A model generated the notes under the pieces. The model made no database searches. It saw nothing but the letters and a program-made list of their open reading frames with translations, and was not told the origin of the DNA. Made by a program: the position numbers and the translations under genes. Shown here piece by piece: positions 35,008-43,752 of a stretch of 64,000 bases of DNA. This DNA comes from Christensenella massiliensis (GTDB lineage Bacteria; Bacillota; Clostridia; Christensenellales; Christensenellaceae). Each line of letters begins with the position of its first letter. The stretch's first letter is position 1. Location of the stretch: contig LT700187.1 of assembly GCA_900155415.1 (NCBI GenBank), positions 558,001-622,000 on the forward strand. Reading direction: 5' to 3'.

Positions 35008-35943
35008 CTACTCCTGCGTCCCGGCGGGCTGCGAGGACGGCGACGGCTGCGCCGCCTCTCCTACCGTAGCGGAATCCCCGATCACTTCGTTTGCCGCGGA
35101 TACCGTTCCCGTTTCCTCTCCGCCGACGGATTTGACTACAAACACTTCCTCCAGCCTGCGGAAATCGACCGCCGGTTCGATCTGGACATTCTTTCCCTCC
35201 GTCTCCGTATTGGAAGATTCTGCGACCTCCCCGATCAGGAAGCCTTTGGGATAGATGCCGTCGTACCCGGAGGTGATGATCTTATCTCCCACCGTGATAT
35301 CTGCGTTGAGCGGCAGGAAAGAGATATACAGGGAATCGTCCAGTGAATTGCTGGAAACGGCTCCCTTTACGACCGCTTCCTCCCGGGACCGCTCCATGAT
35401 GGACGAAACGCTGCTGCGCGAATCAATGATCGCCATGACCTTCGAGGAATAAAGCCCTACCTCTTCGATGCGACCCACGAGGCCGTCCGCCGTAATGACG
35501 GGCATATTTTCCTTGATCCCGTCCGCGCGGCCGAGATCGATGGTGAACACATCGAACCAGTTCCCCGGATTTTTTCCGGTAATACGCGCAAGGGCGAGCT
35601 CTTGATCTGTATTTTCCTGTTTATACTCCAGAAGCTCTGCAAGCCGTTCATTTTCTTTTTTCAGTTCTTCATATTCACGGGATTTGCTTTTGAACACTTC
35701 CAGCTCGTTCTGGAGCTCCTCATTCTCCTGCGCCCGCTCATCCTGATTTACGAGCCCATCGAAAAAGCCGCCGATGTTCGACGATATCTGATAGAAAAAA
35801 TTCTGCACCGGCGCAAAAACAGTGCCTGCCTGTCCTGCGCTCTGCGAAAGCGTTCCGCTGCCGTTTCCCGCTACGAGCAGGAAAATAAGGACGATGATGA
35901 TGACGACCGTTACGATCAGCGGTTTGTTCCTGAATATGTTCAC
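35008..35943 (-). CDS. mreC: Rod shape-determining protein MreC
   Basis: This 311-residue protein has one N-terminal membrane helix (about 8-26), a coiled coil (about 65-105, ENEELQNELEVF) and a periplasmic-type beta domain (NWFDVFTIDLGRADGIKENMPVI, SGYDGIYPKGFLIGEV). The Ser/Pro/Gln tail is low complexity. GTG at 35943 is chosen because the protein then begins VNIFRNKPLIV like other MreC; a TTG at 36021 would add a Cys/Gly-rich stretch. The start has AAAGG about 10 bases upstream. No mreB is in the window. Confidence 0.92.
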   Translation of the reverse strand: MNIFRNKPLIVTVVIIIVLIFLLVAGNGSGTLSQSAGQAGTVFAPVQNFFYQISSNIGGFFDGLVNQDERAQENEELQNELEVFKSKSREYEELKKENERLAELLEYKQENTDQELALARITGKNPGNWFDVFTIDLGRADGIKENMPVITADGLVGRIEEVGLYSSKVMAIIDSRSSVSSIMERSREEAVVKGAVSSNSLDDSLYISFLPLNADITVGDKIITSGYDGIYPKGFLIGEVAESSNTETEGKNVQIEPAVDFRRLEEVFVVKSVGGEETGTVSAANEVIGDSATVGEAAQPSPSSQPAGTQE

Positions 35944-36020
35944 GACCAGTCTGCCTTTCTCGCTGCCGGGCGCGGCCGCGATTCCGCCGCAGACGCGTCC
36001 GCACACAGATAATTTGTTCA

Positions 36021-36050
36021 ATTATATCATAGATCTGGCCTGTTTGTCAT
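36021..36050 (-). promoter_or_regulatory. Predicted promoter of the mreC operon
   Basis: The minus strand carries TATAAT (36026-36021) with an extended TGA upstream of it, and ATGACA (36050-36045) 18 bases further upstream. It lies about 78 bases before the GTG of mreC. Confidence 0.65.
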
Positions 36051-36100
36051 ATTGGCAGGTAAACTTTTTGTAACAATTCCGAAATATAAGTGCGCGCCGT

Positions 36101-36700
36101 TCAACGCTCCTCCCCGCTTTGCCGCGCCCATTTAAAAAAGGTGTTGTGCGTAACGCCCAGACGCCGTGCGGCTTCCCTGCCGCTGATCTTTTCTTTTCGC
36201 CACAGCATGAATACTTCTCCAAAGCCCTCCGGTATCGCCTTGCTCGGCCGTCCGAACCGTACGCCGCGCAGCTTTGCAGCCGCGATCCCCTCCGCCTGCC
36301 GCTGATGGATGTTCTCACGCTCTTTTTGCGCAACATAGGAAAGAAGCTGCAGGACGATATCCGCGATCAGCGTTCCGGTGAGGTCCCGTCCCTGCCGCGT
36401 ATCGAGAAGCGGCATATCCAGCACAACGACCTGCGCCTTTTTTTCCTTGGTGATGATGCGCCATTGAGCGATGATCTCATCATAATTCCTGCCCAGCCTG
36501 TCGATCGAATGGACGACCAGCAGGTCGCCCTCTTTCAGCCTGCGCAGCATCCGTCTGTATTGCGGGCGATTGAAATCCTTGCCGCTCAGTTTGTCGAGAA
36601 AGATGTTCTTCCTTGCCACCGGGAAACCGGAAAGCGCGATCAGCTGCCTGTCTTCATTCTGCTCGCGCGTCGATACCCGCGCGTATCCATACGTTTTCAT
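36101..36700 (-). CDS. Serine recombinase (resolvase/invertase family)
   Basis: This 199-residue protein has the N-terminal catalytic domain of small serine recombinases: YGYARVSTREQNEDRQ (nucleophile Ser near residue 10), FLDKLSGKDFNRPQY, and DRLGRNYDEI. A C-terminal helix-turn-helix includes ISGREAARRLGVTHNTFFKW. It can act as a resolvase or DNA invertase. No transposase, terminal repeats or obvious inverted recombination sites are seen nearby. The ATG at 36700 has AGGAGG 7 bases upstream; a longer frame is unsupported. It sits alone between mreC and maf, with its own likely promoter, and may be a remnant of a mobile element. Confidence 0.9.
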   Translation of the reverse strand: MKTYGYARVSTREQNEDRQLIALSGFPVARKNIFLDKLSGKDFNRPQYRRMLRRLKEGDLLVVHSIDRLGRNYDEIIAQWRIITKEKKAQVVVLDMPLLDTRQGRDLTGTLIADIVLQLLSYVAQKERENIHQRQAEGIAAAKLRGVRFGRPSKAIPEGFGEVFMLWRKEKISGREAARRLGVTHNTFFKWARQSGEER

Positions 36701-36796
36701 AAACAACCTCCTGTAAGAACTTTTATCTTTGCAGGATATCATTTTTCGGTAAAAAAAGTCATCAAAAGTACAGGCCGGGCCTCGTTCCTGAAAAGA

Positions 36797-36831
36797 AAAA
36801 AGCCGCAGAGCTGTATACACTGCGGCTTTGC
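36797..36831 (-). terminator. Intrinsic terminator of the rnf-maf operon
   Basis: A perfect 10-bp stem, AAAGCCGCAG / CTGCGGCTTT (36799-36808 and 36820-36829), is followed on the minus strand by a T-rich run. It lies about 110 bases after maf. Confidence 0.85.
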
Positions 36832-36943
36832 CGTTCTCTTATTTTTTGACTGCCATTCGCTTTTTCGGCGGCCCGACAAAAACAGGCTGACAGGAAACGC
36901 CTGTGCGCAGCATGCGAACAGACGTTCTATTTCCACTCTTATA

Positions 36944-37492
36944 CTATCCTTCAAGCTCCTGCAGCATTCCATACAGGCCCGATACGGGCAGACCGACCAC
37001 GTTGAAAAAGCAGCCGTCTATCCCCTCCACAAATTTTGCAGCAGGGCCTTGGATCGCATACGCGCCCGCCTTGTCCGTCACGTCTTCCTGCTTCAGGTAC
37101 AAATCGATCTCCCCGTCCGCAAGCTTCCGGAACCGGACCTTTGTCGTAAACGTTTTTGCAAGGTGCTTTTCCCCGCGCACGACGCACACGCCCGTATGTA
37201 CAAAATGTGTGCAGCCTGACAGCCTGCCGAGCATCCGCCGGGCGTCCGCTTCGTCCTTTGGCTTGCCGAACACTTCTCCGTCCGCTTCCACGACCGTATC
37301 CGCACCGATTACTGTTTCTCCGGGATATTTCTCTGCAACGCTGTACGCCTTCCTTTCCGCAAGAAGGCGCACCAGACTGCGCGGGTCCTTTACAGCACAT
37401 GTTTCGTCCGTGCCCGATATCACGACCCGAAAATCCGCAGTGATCAGCGAAAGCAGCTCTTTCCGGCGCGGTGAAGCTGAGGCGAGTATCAT
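36944..37492 (-). CDS. maf: Maf-family nucleotide pyrophosphatase
   Basis: This 182-residue protein shows the Maf signatures: ILASASPRRKELL at the N-terminus, VIGADTVVEADGEVFGKP near 65, and AYAIQGPAAKFVEGIDGCFFNVVGLP near 145. Maf proteins hydrolyse dTTP, UTP or modified nucleotides and are often linked to cell-division or mre genes; here it is coupled to the Rnf operon. The ATG at 37492 overlaps the rnfB stop (ATGA), so the two are translationally coupled. A longer frame starting inside rnfB is rejected. Confidence 0.95.
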   Translation of the reverse strand: MILASASPRRKELLSLITADFRVVISGTDETCAVKDPRSLVRLLAERKAYSVAEKYPGETVIGADTVVEADGEVFGKPKDEADARRMLGRLSGCTHFVHTGVCVVRGEKHLAKTFTTKVRFRKLADGEIDLYLKQEDVTDKAGAYAIQGPAAKFVEGIDGCFFNVVGLPVSGLYGMLQELEG

Positions 37493-38472
37493 GACTTCGG
37501 CACCATCGTGATGGCGCCCAGCTTGCAGGCTTCCTCGCAAAGGCCGCAGCCCCGGCAGATATCTGTGATTTTATGCGTCATCTTGAGTTCGCCCTCAATT
37601 GCCCCGAACGGACATGCCTTTGCGCACAGATGACACCCGACGCATTTCTGCGGGTTGATTTTTGCCCGCATATCGGATTTTGTCGTCAGGATACATTTCC
37701 GCGGGCATTGCTCCACGCACAGCCAACAGCTGCGGCATTTTTCAGGATCGATCACCGGGAGATTGTTTTCCATCGTGATCGCGCCAAACGGGCAGAGATT
37801 CGCACATTTTCCGCACCCGATGCAGCCCGCGCTGCAGTTTTCCATTACTTCCCGGCCGCGCCCCGTATTGGTACAGCCCACATATACATCCACGTTTTTG
37901 GGCAGCACGGCAATAGAGCTTTGCGGACATTGCTCCACACACCGCCCGCAGCCCGTGCATTTATTTTCGTCGATGAAGGCGATGCCGTCCGGCCCCATCG
38001 TGATCGCATCGAATTTACATACCTTCGCGCAGGTGCCGAGCCCGAGGCAGGCAAACTTACAGGCGCGGAAGCCGCCCGCGATCGCGTAGGCTGCGCGGCA
38101 GTCAAGCGCGCCGTCGTATTCAAATTTATTTTTACAGTGCCCCTCGCTTCCAAGGCACATGATGCGCGCTACCTTGGGAACGAGCTCTCCTACCGATATC
38201 CCAAGGATCTCGCCGATCTTTTTCGCATTTTCCTGCGATACGACCGCGCAGGCAGACACCTCCGCTTTTCCCGCCACGAGTGCGTCTGCAAGCCCGTCGC
38301 AGCCGGGATATCCACAGCCGCCGCAGTTCGCACCCGGAAGATTCTCCCGTACCGCGACCGCGCGTTCATCCTTTTTGACTGCAAATTTTTTGGCCGCTAC
38401 GCCCAGCATGACGCCAAACGCCGCTCCAAGACCTCCTAATACGATAACAGACCAGATAATTGGTTCAAACAT
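37489..38472 (-). CDS. rnfB: Rnf complex subunit B, multi-cluster ferredoxin
   Basis: From the ATG at 38472 the protein has 327 residues. An N-terminal membrane helix (residues 3-24) precedes the Fes domain with ANCGGCGYPGCDGLADAL. A series of 4Fe-4S motifs follows: GLGTCAKVC, CTGCGRCVEQC, CIGCGKCANLC, CRSCWLCVEQC, CVGCHLCAKAC and CRGCGLCEEAC, about six sets. RnfB accepts electrons from ferredoxin and passes them to RnfC/D/G/E/A, driving Na+ or H+ export. The high number of clusters is typical of Clostridial RnfB. The start with AGAGGAAA about 10 bases upstream gives a clean membrane anchor. Confidence 0.95.
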   Translation of the reverse strand: MFEPIIWSVIVLGGLGAAFGVMLGVAAKKFAVKKDERAVAVRENLPGANCGGCGYPGCDGLADALVAGKAEVSACAVVSQENAKKIGEILGISVGELVPKVARIMCLGSEGHCKNKFEYDGALDCRAAYAIAGGFRACKFACLGLGTCAKVCKFDAITMGPDGIAFIDENKCTGCGRCVEQCPQSSIAVLPKNVDVYVGCTNTGRGREVMENCSAGCIGCGKCANLCPFGAITMENNLPVIDPEKCRSCWLCVEQCPRKCILTTKSDMRAKINPQKCVGCHLCAKACPFGAIEGELKMTHKITDICRGCGLCEEACKLGAITMVPKS

Positions 38473-38580
38473 AATAGATTTTCCTCTTGATCTTTTATTA
38501 GCGCCGCCGCTGCCTCCGCGCCCGGATACGTCCATACGGCGCACGCAGAGCTCCAAGCCGTTTTACGGCATTCTATATCC

Positions 38581-39165
38581 TTACACCAGCCCGGAAAAGC
38601 CCATGAACGCTACGCTCATCAGCGATGCTGTTATAAGAGCGATCGGGAAGCCCTGAAAGGGCTTTGGGATGGCTGAGAGCTCAAGCCGTTCACGTATGCC
38701 CGCAAACAGCACGATGGCGAGCGTAAAGCCGAGCGCACCGCCTACACCGTTCACGAGGGATTCCACAAGGTTATATTGCTCCGTGATGTTCAGAATGGCA
38801 ACGCCGAGCACCGCGCAGTTTGTGGTGATAAGGGGCAGATAAACGCCAAGGCTCTGATACAGCCCGGGGCTCGTCTTTTGCAGCATCATTTCCACAAGCT
38901 GCACGAGCGCTGCAATCACAAGGATAAAAGCGATCGTCTGCATATATTCCACGCCCAGCGGCACCAGAATAAAATACTGTACCAGCCATGTGATAAGCGA
39001 TGCCATCGCCATGACAAACGTGACCGCCATGCCCATGCCGACGGCCGTTTCCACCTTTTTGGAAACACCGAGGAACGGACAGATGCCGAGTATCCGGGAA
39101 AGTACGAAGTTATTGACCAGAATCGAGCTCAGCAGAATCGTGAGGATGCGAATAAAAGTATCCAT
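38581..39165 (-). CDS. rnfA: Rnf complex subunit A
   Basis: This 194-residue integral membrane protein has six helices. Motifs are [21 protein letters not shown] at about 13-33 and [17 protein letters not shown] at about 111-127; the two cysteines are thought to hold an Fe-S centre at the interface with RnfE. RnfA and RnfE are pseudo-symmetric homologues forming the ion-translocating core. The ATG shares one base with the rnfE stop (TAATG), so translation is coupled. A 108-base gap with small G+C hairpins precedes rnfB. Confidence 0.96.
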   Translation of the reverse strand: MDTFIRILTILLSSILVNNFVLSRILGICPFLGVSKKVETAVGMGMAVTFVMAMASLITWLVQYFILVPLGVEYMQTIAFILVIAALVQLVEMMLQKTSPGLYQSLGVYLPLITTNCAVLGVAILNITEQYNLVESLVNGVGGALGFTLAIVLFAGIRERLELSAIPKPFQGFPIALITASLMSVAFMGFSGLV

Positions 39166-39824
39166 TATTCATGCACCTCCTCTGCCTGTACAGGCTCTTT
39201 TCTGGCTTTTTCCTCTTTATTCTTTTCCCGCTGCAGCACTATCTTATTGATGAGCGCAAGCAGGAGCGCAAGCACAAGAAAGCCGCCCGGCGCCAGAATG
39301 AACATAAGGGCCGGCGGATAATCCGCGCCAAACACCGGAAGTCCGAACAGTGTACCGTTCCCAAGCAGCTCGCGGACAACAGCGATCATCGTGAGCGCCG
39401 CCGTGAAACCGACGCCGATGCCTATGCCGTCCATCATGGAGGGAAGCACGCTGTTTTTCGCGGCAAACGCCTCCGCGCGCGCTAAAATGATGCAGTTCAC
39501 AACGATCAACGGAAGGAACAATCCCAATGATTCATAGAGGGACGGTATGAACGCCTGAAGCACCATCTGCACCACCGTTACGAACATTGCGATCACTACG
39601 ACATAGCACGGTATCCTCACCTTGTCCGGAATAAAATTCCGCAGCAGGGAAATGAGCACATTCGAGCAGGTCAGCACAAAAATGACCGCCGCGCCCATGC
39701 CGACCGCATTCGTAGCCGAAGTCGTGACCGCGATCGTCGGGCACATGCCGAGCACCAGCCGGAACGTTGGGTTTTCGTTAAAGACGCCGTTCAAAAACAC
39801 GCCTTTCATCATCTTCTTATCCAT
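39165..39824 (-). CDS. rnfE: Rnf complex subunit E
   Basis: The 219-residue product is the paralogue of RnfA, with six membrane helices. It shows [22 protein letters not shown] near 20-41 and [22 protein letters not shown] near 100-121, each with the buried cysteine. The C-terminus is a charged cytoplasmic tail. The ATG at 39824 has AAGGAG 10 bases upstream; a GTG nine bases earlier would be only one base from that site. It lies 5 bases after the rnfG stop. Confidence 0.95.
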   Translation of the reverse strand: MDKKMMKGVFLNGVFNENPTFRLVLGMCPTIAVTTSATNAVGMGAAVIFVLTCSNVLISLLRNFIPDKVRIPCYVVVIAMFVTVVQMVLQAFIPSLYESLGLFLPLIVVNCIILARAEAFAAKNSVLPSMMDGIGIGVGFTAALTMIAVVRELLGNGTLFGLPVFGADYPPALMFILAPGGFLVLALLLALINKIVLQREKNKEEKARKEPVQAEEVHE

Positions 39825-39829
39825 TCCCG

Positions 39830-40423
39830 TCACGCTCCTTCCCCAAGATATTGTTCGCCGAACGAACGCGCCAGATTCACCGCGTTCGTCACAGCGCGGC
39901 TCGTAATCGTCGCGCCGGTCAGGGCCTGTATTTCATTTTCCGCCCCGGCAGACGATTTGGACACCGTCAGTTCCCCTGTCGTTCCTGCAAACTGGCTCAG
40001 CCACTCCGGATCGTCCGCATTCGCGCCGAGCCCCGGCGTTTCATCGTGCGCGGTGATCTCCACGCCCGTTACGCTGCCATCCGTCGCGATGCCGATCGTG
40101 AGCGTAAGCCCAGCCTTATATCCCTTTGTAACGACGGAATAGGTGTACCCTACCGCTTGTCCGCCGGTGGTCCCTTCATAGACCTCCTGAATATCCGCAT
40201 ATTTTTCACGGTCGTAATCGATGCCGTCGAGCGCTACCTGCGTAAACTCCTCCGCAGCTGCAAGAACGCCCTGCCGCGCCTCCGTCGCTTTTGCGGCTTC
40301 ATTTTCTTCGATTGGCCCTTTTGTGACCGCATAGACCACACCGAGGATCAGCCCCGCACATACGGTGATGATCGCAAGGCGCAGCACAAGATTCAGTATG
40401 CTGTCCTGATTTACCTTATTCAT
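39830..40423 (-). CDS. rnfG: Rnf complex subunit G, FMN-binding
   Basis: The 197-residue protein has one N-terminal membrane helix (about 14-33) and an extracytoplasmic FMN domain. The covalent flavin site motif is ALTGATITSRAVT near 167, where the Thr of TGAT would carry FMN by phosphoester linkage. Flavinylation normally needs ApbE, which is not in this window. The ATG overlaps the rnfD end by 8 bases. Confidence 0.95.
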   Translation of the reverse strand: MNKVNQDSILNLVLRLAIITVCAGLILGVVYAVTKGPIEENEAAKATEARQGVLAAAEEFTQVALDGIDYDREKYADIQEVYEGTTGGQAVGYTYSVVTKGYKAGLTLTIGIATDGSVTGVEITAHDETPGLGANADDPEWLSQFAGTTGELTVSKSSAGAENEIQALTGATITSRAVTNAVNLARSFGEQYLGEGA

Positions 40424-41360
40424 GGGCCTGCTTCACCTCCCCAAACACTTTCGGGCGAAGCGCCTTATCCAGCAGAGGCGTCAACAGATTCATGAAAAGG
40501 ATCGAGAACGATACGCCCTCCGGATAGCCGCCCCATAGGCGTACGACCATCGTGACTACGCCGCAGCCGATGCCGAACACCAGCTGCGCCTTTGGCGCGG
40601 ATGGTGAAGAAACATAATCCGTCGCCATGAAAAACGCGCCGAGCATCAGCCCGCCCGCAAAAAGCTCAAACAAAATCATACCCGGCTGTCCCGTGAGGAG
40701 CGTGATAAGCGCGACCGTTCCAAGATACGCGCACGGGATACGCCACGAGATTACCCGGCGTATGAGCAGATAGGCTCCGCCGATCAAAAGTGCAAGCACG
40801 CTCGTTTCCCCTATACTGCCTCCCACATTGCCGATAAACATGTCCCACAGGCCGGGGAGCGCGTCGCCCCCCTCTTTTAAAACGCCGAGCGGTGTCGCCG
40901 ACGCGACCGCGTCCACGCCCGCGAACGGCGCGACAAACGTCGTCATGGCCACCGGCCATGAAATGAGCAAAAAACACCGCCCTGCAAGCGCCGGATTCAT
41001 GAAATTGTGCCCGAGGCCTCCGAAGCACTGCTTGACGATAATAATAGCGAACGCACTGCCGCACACCGGAAGATACCACGGTACGTTCGGCGGAAGGTTG
41101 AGCGCAAGCAGCAGGCCCGTCACCACGGCGGACAGATCGCTTACCGTAACTTCTTTTTTTGTGAAAAACTGCACCGCAGCTTCACAGCCGACCGCGCTTC
41201 CGATGCACAGCGCGATCGTCATGAGGCAGCCCGCTCCGAAAAAATATACAGCGGCAATACACGCGGGGATCAGTGCGATGATGACATCGAGCATGATGCG
41301 CGAGGTGCTTTGCTGTGATTTTATGTGCGGTGACCCGGACAGAATCAACTCTCGTTGCAT
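40416..41360 (-). CDS. rnfD: Rnf complex subunit D
   Basis: This 314-residue integral membrane protein belongs to the NqrB/RnfD family. Conserved elements are LNLPPNVPWYLPVCGSAFAI near 88-107, KQCFGGLGHNFMNPALAGRCFLL near 110-132, ASATPLGVLKEGG (flavin-site Thr region) near 152-164, and GVSFSILFMNLLTPLLD near the end. It carries FMN and conducts electrons through the membrane. It follows rnfC by 13 bases and overlaps rnfG by 8 bases. Confidence 0.96.
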   Translation of the reverse strand: MQRELILSGSPHIKSQQSTSRIMLDVIIALIPACIAAVYFFGAGCLMTIALCIGSAVGCEAAVQFFTKKEVTVSDLSAVVTGLLLALNLPPNVPWYLPVCGSAFAIIIVKQCFGGLGHNFMNPALAGRCFLLISWPVAMTTFVAPFAGVDAVASATPLGVLKEGGDALPGLWDMFIGNVGGSIGETSVLALLIGGAYLLIRRVISWRIPCAYLGTVALITLLTGQPGMILFELFAGGLMLGAFFMATDYVSSPSAPKAQLVFGIGCGVVTMVVRLWGGYPEGVSFSILFMNLLTPLLDKALRPKVFGEVKQAHE

Positions 41361-41373
41361 AAGCCTTTCCTCT

Positions 41374-42738
41374 CTATTCTTCCTTCTTTTGTTCCGCTTC
41401 CCTTGCGGCCTGCGCCGCCCGTTCGGCCATTCTCTTTGCCGCGATCATATCCTTTGCGAATTTGATATTCTGGGCAATCGGCTTCTTGGCCGGACAGATA
41501 TAACTGCAGCAGCCGCAGCTCATGCAGTCCATGGCATGATATTCCTGTGCGCGTTCAAAATCCTCATGTGCAGCCGATGCCGATATCATCATCGGCATCA
41601 GATGCATGGGACACACCTCCGCGCATTTTCCGCATTTGATGCAATTGGTCTCCTTTTGCTTCTTCGTATACTCGCCGTCCAGAACAATGAGGCCGGAAAA
41701 GCCTTTGGTTACCACGCATTCCAGCGTCGGAAGGGGCAGCCCCATCATCGGTCCGCCGGATATGATCTTAAGAGGCTCTGTCGAAAAGCCTCCCACATAA
41801 TCGAGCACCTCCTGTGCGCTTACGCCAAAGCGGACGAGCAGGTTTTTGGGCTGCGCTACCGCGCCCGAAACAGTAACAACACGCCGGATCAGCGGCTCTC
41901 CCGCAAAGAATGCGTCGGCGATCGCCTTAGCGGACGCGATGTTCACCACGACCACGCCCGCATCCATCGGCAGGCCGCCTGCGGGAACGACGCGCCCTGT
42001 GATCGCGTTGATGAGCTGTTTTTCCGAACCCTGCGGATATTTCGTCTGCACCGGCACTACACGTATGGCATGCGTATCGATCGCTGCCGTCATCTTTTCG
42101 ATCGCCTCCGGCTTGTTATCCTCAATGCCGATGATCGCTTTTTTTACGTCCAGCGCACGCATGAGCAGCTTGACGCCCGCAAGCACACGCTTGGGGCATT
42201 CGACCATCAGCCGATAATCGGACGTTAAAAACGGTTCGCATTCCGCGCCGTTCAGGAGCAGCAAATTGATATTTTTTCCCTCCGGCGGCGAAAGCTTCAC
42301 ATGCGTCGGGAATGTTGCGCCGCCCATGCCTACGTTGCCCGCGTCCCGGATGCATTCGATGATCTCCTCCCGCGAAAGCGCTTCGATATTCTGAGGCGCT
42401 TCATAGGCGCTCTCGTCTTTCCCGTCATTCTCGATCACCACCGCCTGCACCGGATGTCCGCTTATGCCCGGTATTTCAGTGATCGCCGTGACCACACCAG
42501 ATACGCTCGCATGTACGGGAACGCTCACAAAACCCTGTGCTTCCGCGATCTTCTGCCCCATGAGCACACGGTCCCCCGTTTTTACGATCGGCTTCGCGGG
42601 TGCACCGATATGCTGCGAAAGCGGGATCTTCACGACATGCCCTGCCGGCATTTCCTCGATCGCACATTTTTCCGTCAGTTTTTTTCCTTCATATAAATGG
42701 CGGAGCGGGTGGATCCCGCCCGCAAATGTCAGGCTCAT
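41374..42738 (-). CDS. rnfC: Rnf complex subunit C, NADH-reactive
   Basis: The 454-residue soluble subunit binds NADH and FMN. Motifs are GNVGMGGATFPTHVKL near 130 (NADH/FMN site), LLLNGAECEPFLTSDYRLM near 153, and two 4Fe-4S sets near the C-terminus (CIKCGKCAEVCP and CMSCGCCSYICP). It is the first gene of rnfCDGEAB-maf, the usual bacterial order. GGAGGGT precedes the ATG, and the leader has a CGCGG/CCGCG hairpin. Confidence 0.97.
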   Translation of the reverse strand: MSLTFAGGIHPLRHLYEGKKLTEKCAIEEMPAGHVVKIPLSQHIGAPAKPIVKTGDRVLMGQKIAEAQGFVSVPVHASVSGVVTAITEIPGISGHPVQAVVIENDGKDESAYEAPQNIEALSREEIIECIRDAGNVGMGGATFPTHVKLSPPEGKNINLLLLNGAECEPFLTSDYRLMVECPKRVLAGVKLLMRALDVKKAIIGIEDNKPEAIEKMTAAIDTHAIRVVPVQTKYPQGSEKQLINAITGRVVPAGGLPMDAGVVVVNIASAKAIADAFFAGEPLIRRVVTVSGAVAQPKNLLVRFGVSAQEVLDYVGGFSTEPLKIISGGPMMGLPLPTLECVVTKGFSGLIVLDGEYTKKQKETNCIKCGKCAEVCPMHLMPMMISASAAHEDFERAQEYHAMDCMSCGCCSYICPAKKPIAQNIKFAKDMIAAKRMAERAAQAAREAEQKKEE

Positions 42739-42796
42739 AGCTTACCCTCCGAATGCCCTGATACGCGGTTTTTTCCGCGTTTTACCAACAAGCTTT

Positions 42797-42825
42797 ATTA
42801 TAGCACAATGATTTTTTCTGCAAAA
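42797..42825 (-). promoter_or_regulatory. Predicted promoter of the rnf operon
   Basis: TATAAT (42802-42797) lies about 59 bases before rnfC on the minus strand, with TTTTGC or TTTGCA 16-17 bases further upstream as a weak -35. A hairpin (CGCGG AAAAAA CCGCG) in the leader, around 42765-42780, may influence expression. Confidence 0.55.
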
Positions 42826-42909
42826 GCATAAATATTTTTTTCACAAAATTACACATCTGCCGGTCAAAAACGCCGCTTCTTAACATTTTATTACGTTTCA
42901 TCTGCTGAT

Positions 42910-42938
42910 TTGCATTTGTTCTGTTCCACGTCTATAAT
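42910..42938 (+). promoter_or_regulatory. Predicted promoter of the DUF4203-like gene
   Basis: TTGCAT (42910-42915) and TATAAT (42933-42938) have a 17-base spacer, about 26 bases before the TAAGGAGAG ribosome site of the downstream gene. Between this and the rnf promoter lie about 85 A+T-rich bases without other features. Confidence 0.75.
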
Positions 42939-42974
42939 TATAATAATGAGAAAAAATCCTGTAAGGAGAGCGTT

Positions 42975-43640
42975 ATGTCCGGAATCATTCCCATCATCAT
43001 ACTTCTTGTTATGCTCATATTGGGTATCCTGTATTGCTTCTGGGGCTATAAATATCTGAAAGTCATCTTATTTTTGTATGCATTCTTCATGGGCGCATAT
43101 TATTCCTATACCTATCTCGGCACCTACGTTCCTGCAGTCGCGGACTGGCTGTGGCTCGTAAGCCTCATTATCGGCATCGTATTTGCGCTGCTCGCGTTCT
43201 TCTTCGTAAAGTTTGCGATCTTTATCGTGGGCGGCCTCATCGGCCTGATGATCTTCGATTTTCTCAAGGCGGCGTCCCCGGCTACCTTTGCCAGCATGGA
43301 GCCCGTTACTCTGTTTATCATCGGTCTCGGCCTGTTCGTCGTGCTCGGCGTGATCACGCTCGCGTCCCGCAGGCATTTCATCATTATTTTTTCCGCGATT
43401 TACGGCGCATACACCCTTGTGAGCACGGTCGGCATCATCATCGGGCTGCTTTCCAACAGCAGCGTACTTTCCATTGTGACGCTCGGTAATTATAAACAGA
43501 CACTTGATTCAGCGAGCGTATTCCATCAGACTCCGGCATGGGTCATGATCCTGCCCGTAGTCGTCTTTGCGATCGCAGGCATGATCGCACAGTATAAATT
43601 CACCGCACCGGGAACACGGCGGGGAAAGCATACGGCATAA
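42975..43640 (+). CDS. DUF4203-like polytopic membrane protein
   Basis: This 221-residue protein has seven predicted membrane helices: residues about 4-24, 27-45, 57-76, 79-96, 110-128, 132-152 and 185-205. Only short loops and a basic C-terminus (GTRRGKHTA) separate or follow them. The pattern resembles DUF4203/TMEM198-like proteins, which have no established function in bacteria. No catalytic motif is seen. AAGGAG lies before the ATG. It is monocistronic with a strong promoter and terminator. Confidence 0.7.
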   Translation: MSGIIPIIILLVMLILGILYCFWGYKYLKVILFLYAFFMGAYYSYTYLGTYVPAVADWLWLVSLIIGIVFALLAFFFVKFAIFIVGGLIGLMIFDFLKAASPATFASMEPVTLFIIGLGLFVVLGVITLASRRHFIIIFSAIYGAYTLVSTVGIIIGLLSNSSVLSIVTLGNYKQTLDSASVFHQTPAWVMILPVVVFAIAGMIAQYKFTAPGTRRGKHTA

Positions 43641-43653
43641 AAAACAGCAGCAG

Positions 43654-43686
43654 GCTGCTCCTGAAACCGGAGCAGCTTTTTATTTT
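43654..43686 (+). terminator. Intrinsic terminator after the DUF4203-like gene
   Basis: An 8-bp stem, GCTGCTCC / GGAGCAGC, with a 7-base loop is followed by TTTTTATTTT. Confidence 0.9.
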
Positions 43687-43714
43687 ACAGACAAAGAGGC
43701 CCCGGCAGCATGAT

Positions 43715-43748
43715 CAAAAAAAGCCGCCCCGGGTACTCCCGGCGGCAG
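43715..43748 (-). terminator. Intrinsic terminator after the phospholipase C-like gene
   Basis: On the minus strand GCCGCCGGG pairs with the CCCGGGGCGGC side, followed by seven T residues. It lies directly beyond the stop at 43753. Confidence 0.8.
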
Positions 43749-43752
43749 CTCT

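Noticed and set aside
36797-36831. Perfect hairpin upstream of the recombinase considered as a recombination site
   Set aside because: It is followed by a T-run on the strand of maf and fits an intrinsic terminator. No second copy was seen nearby.
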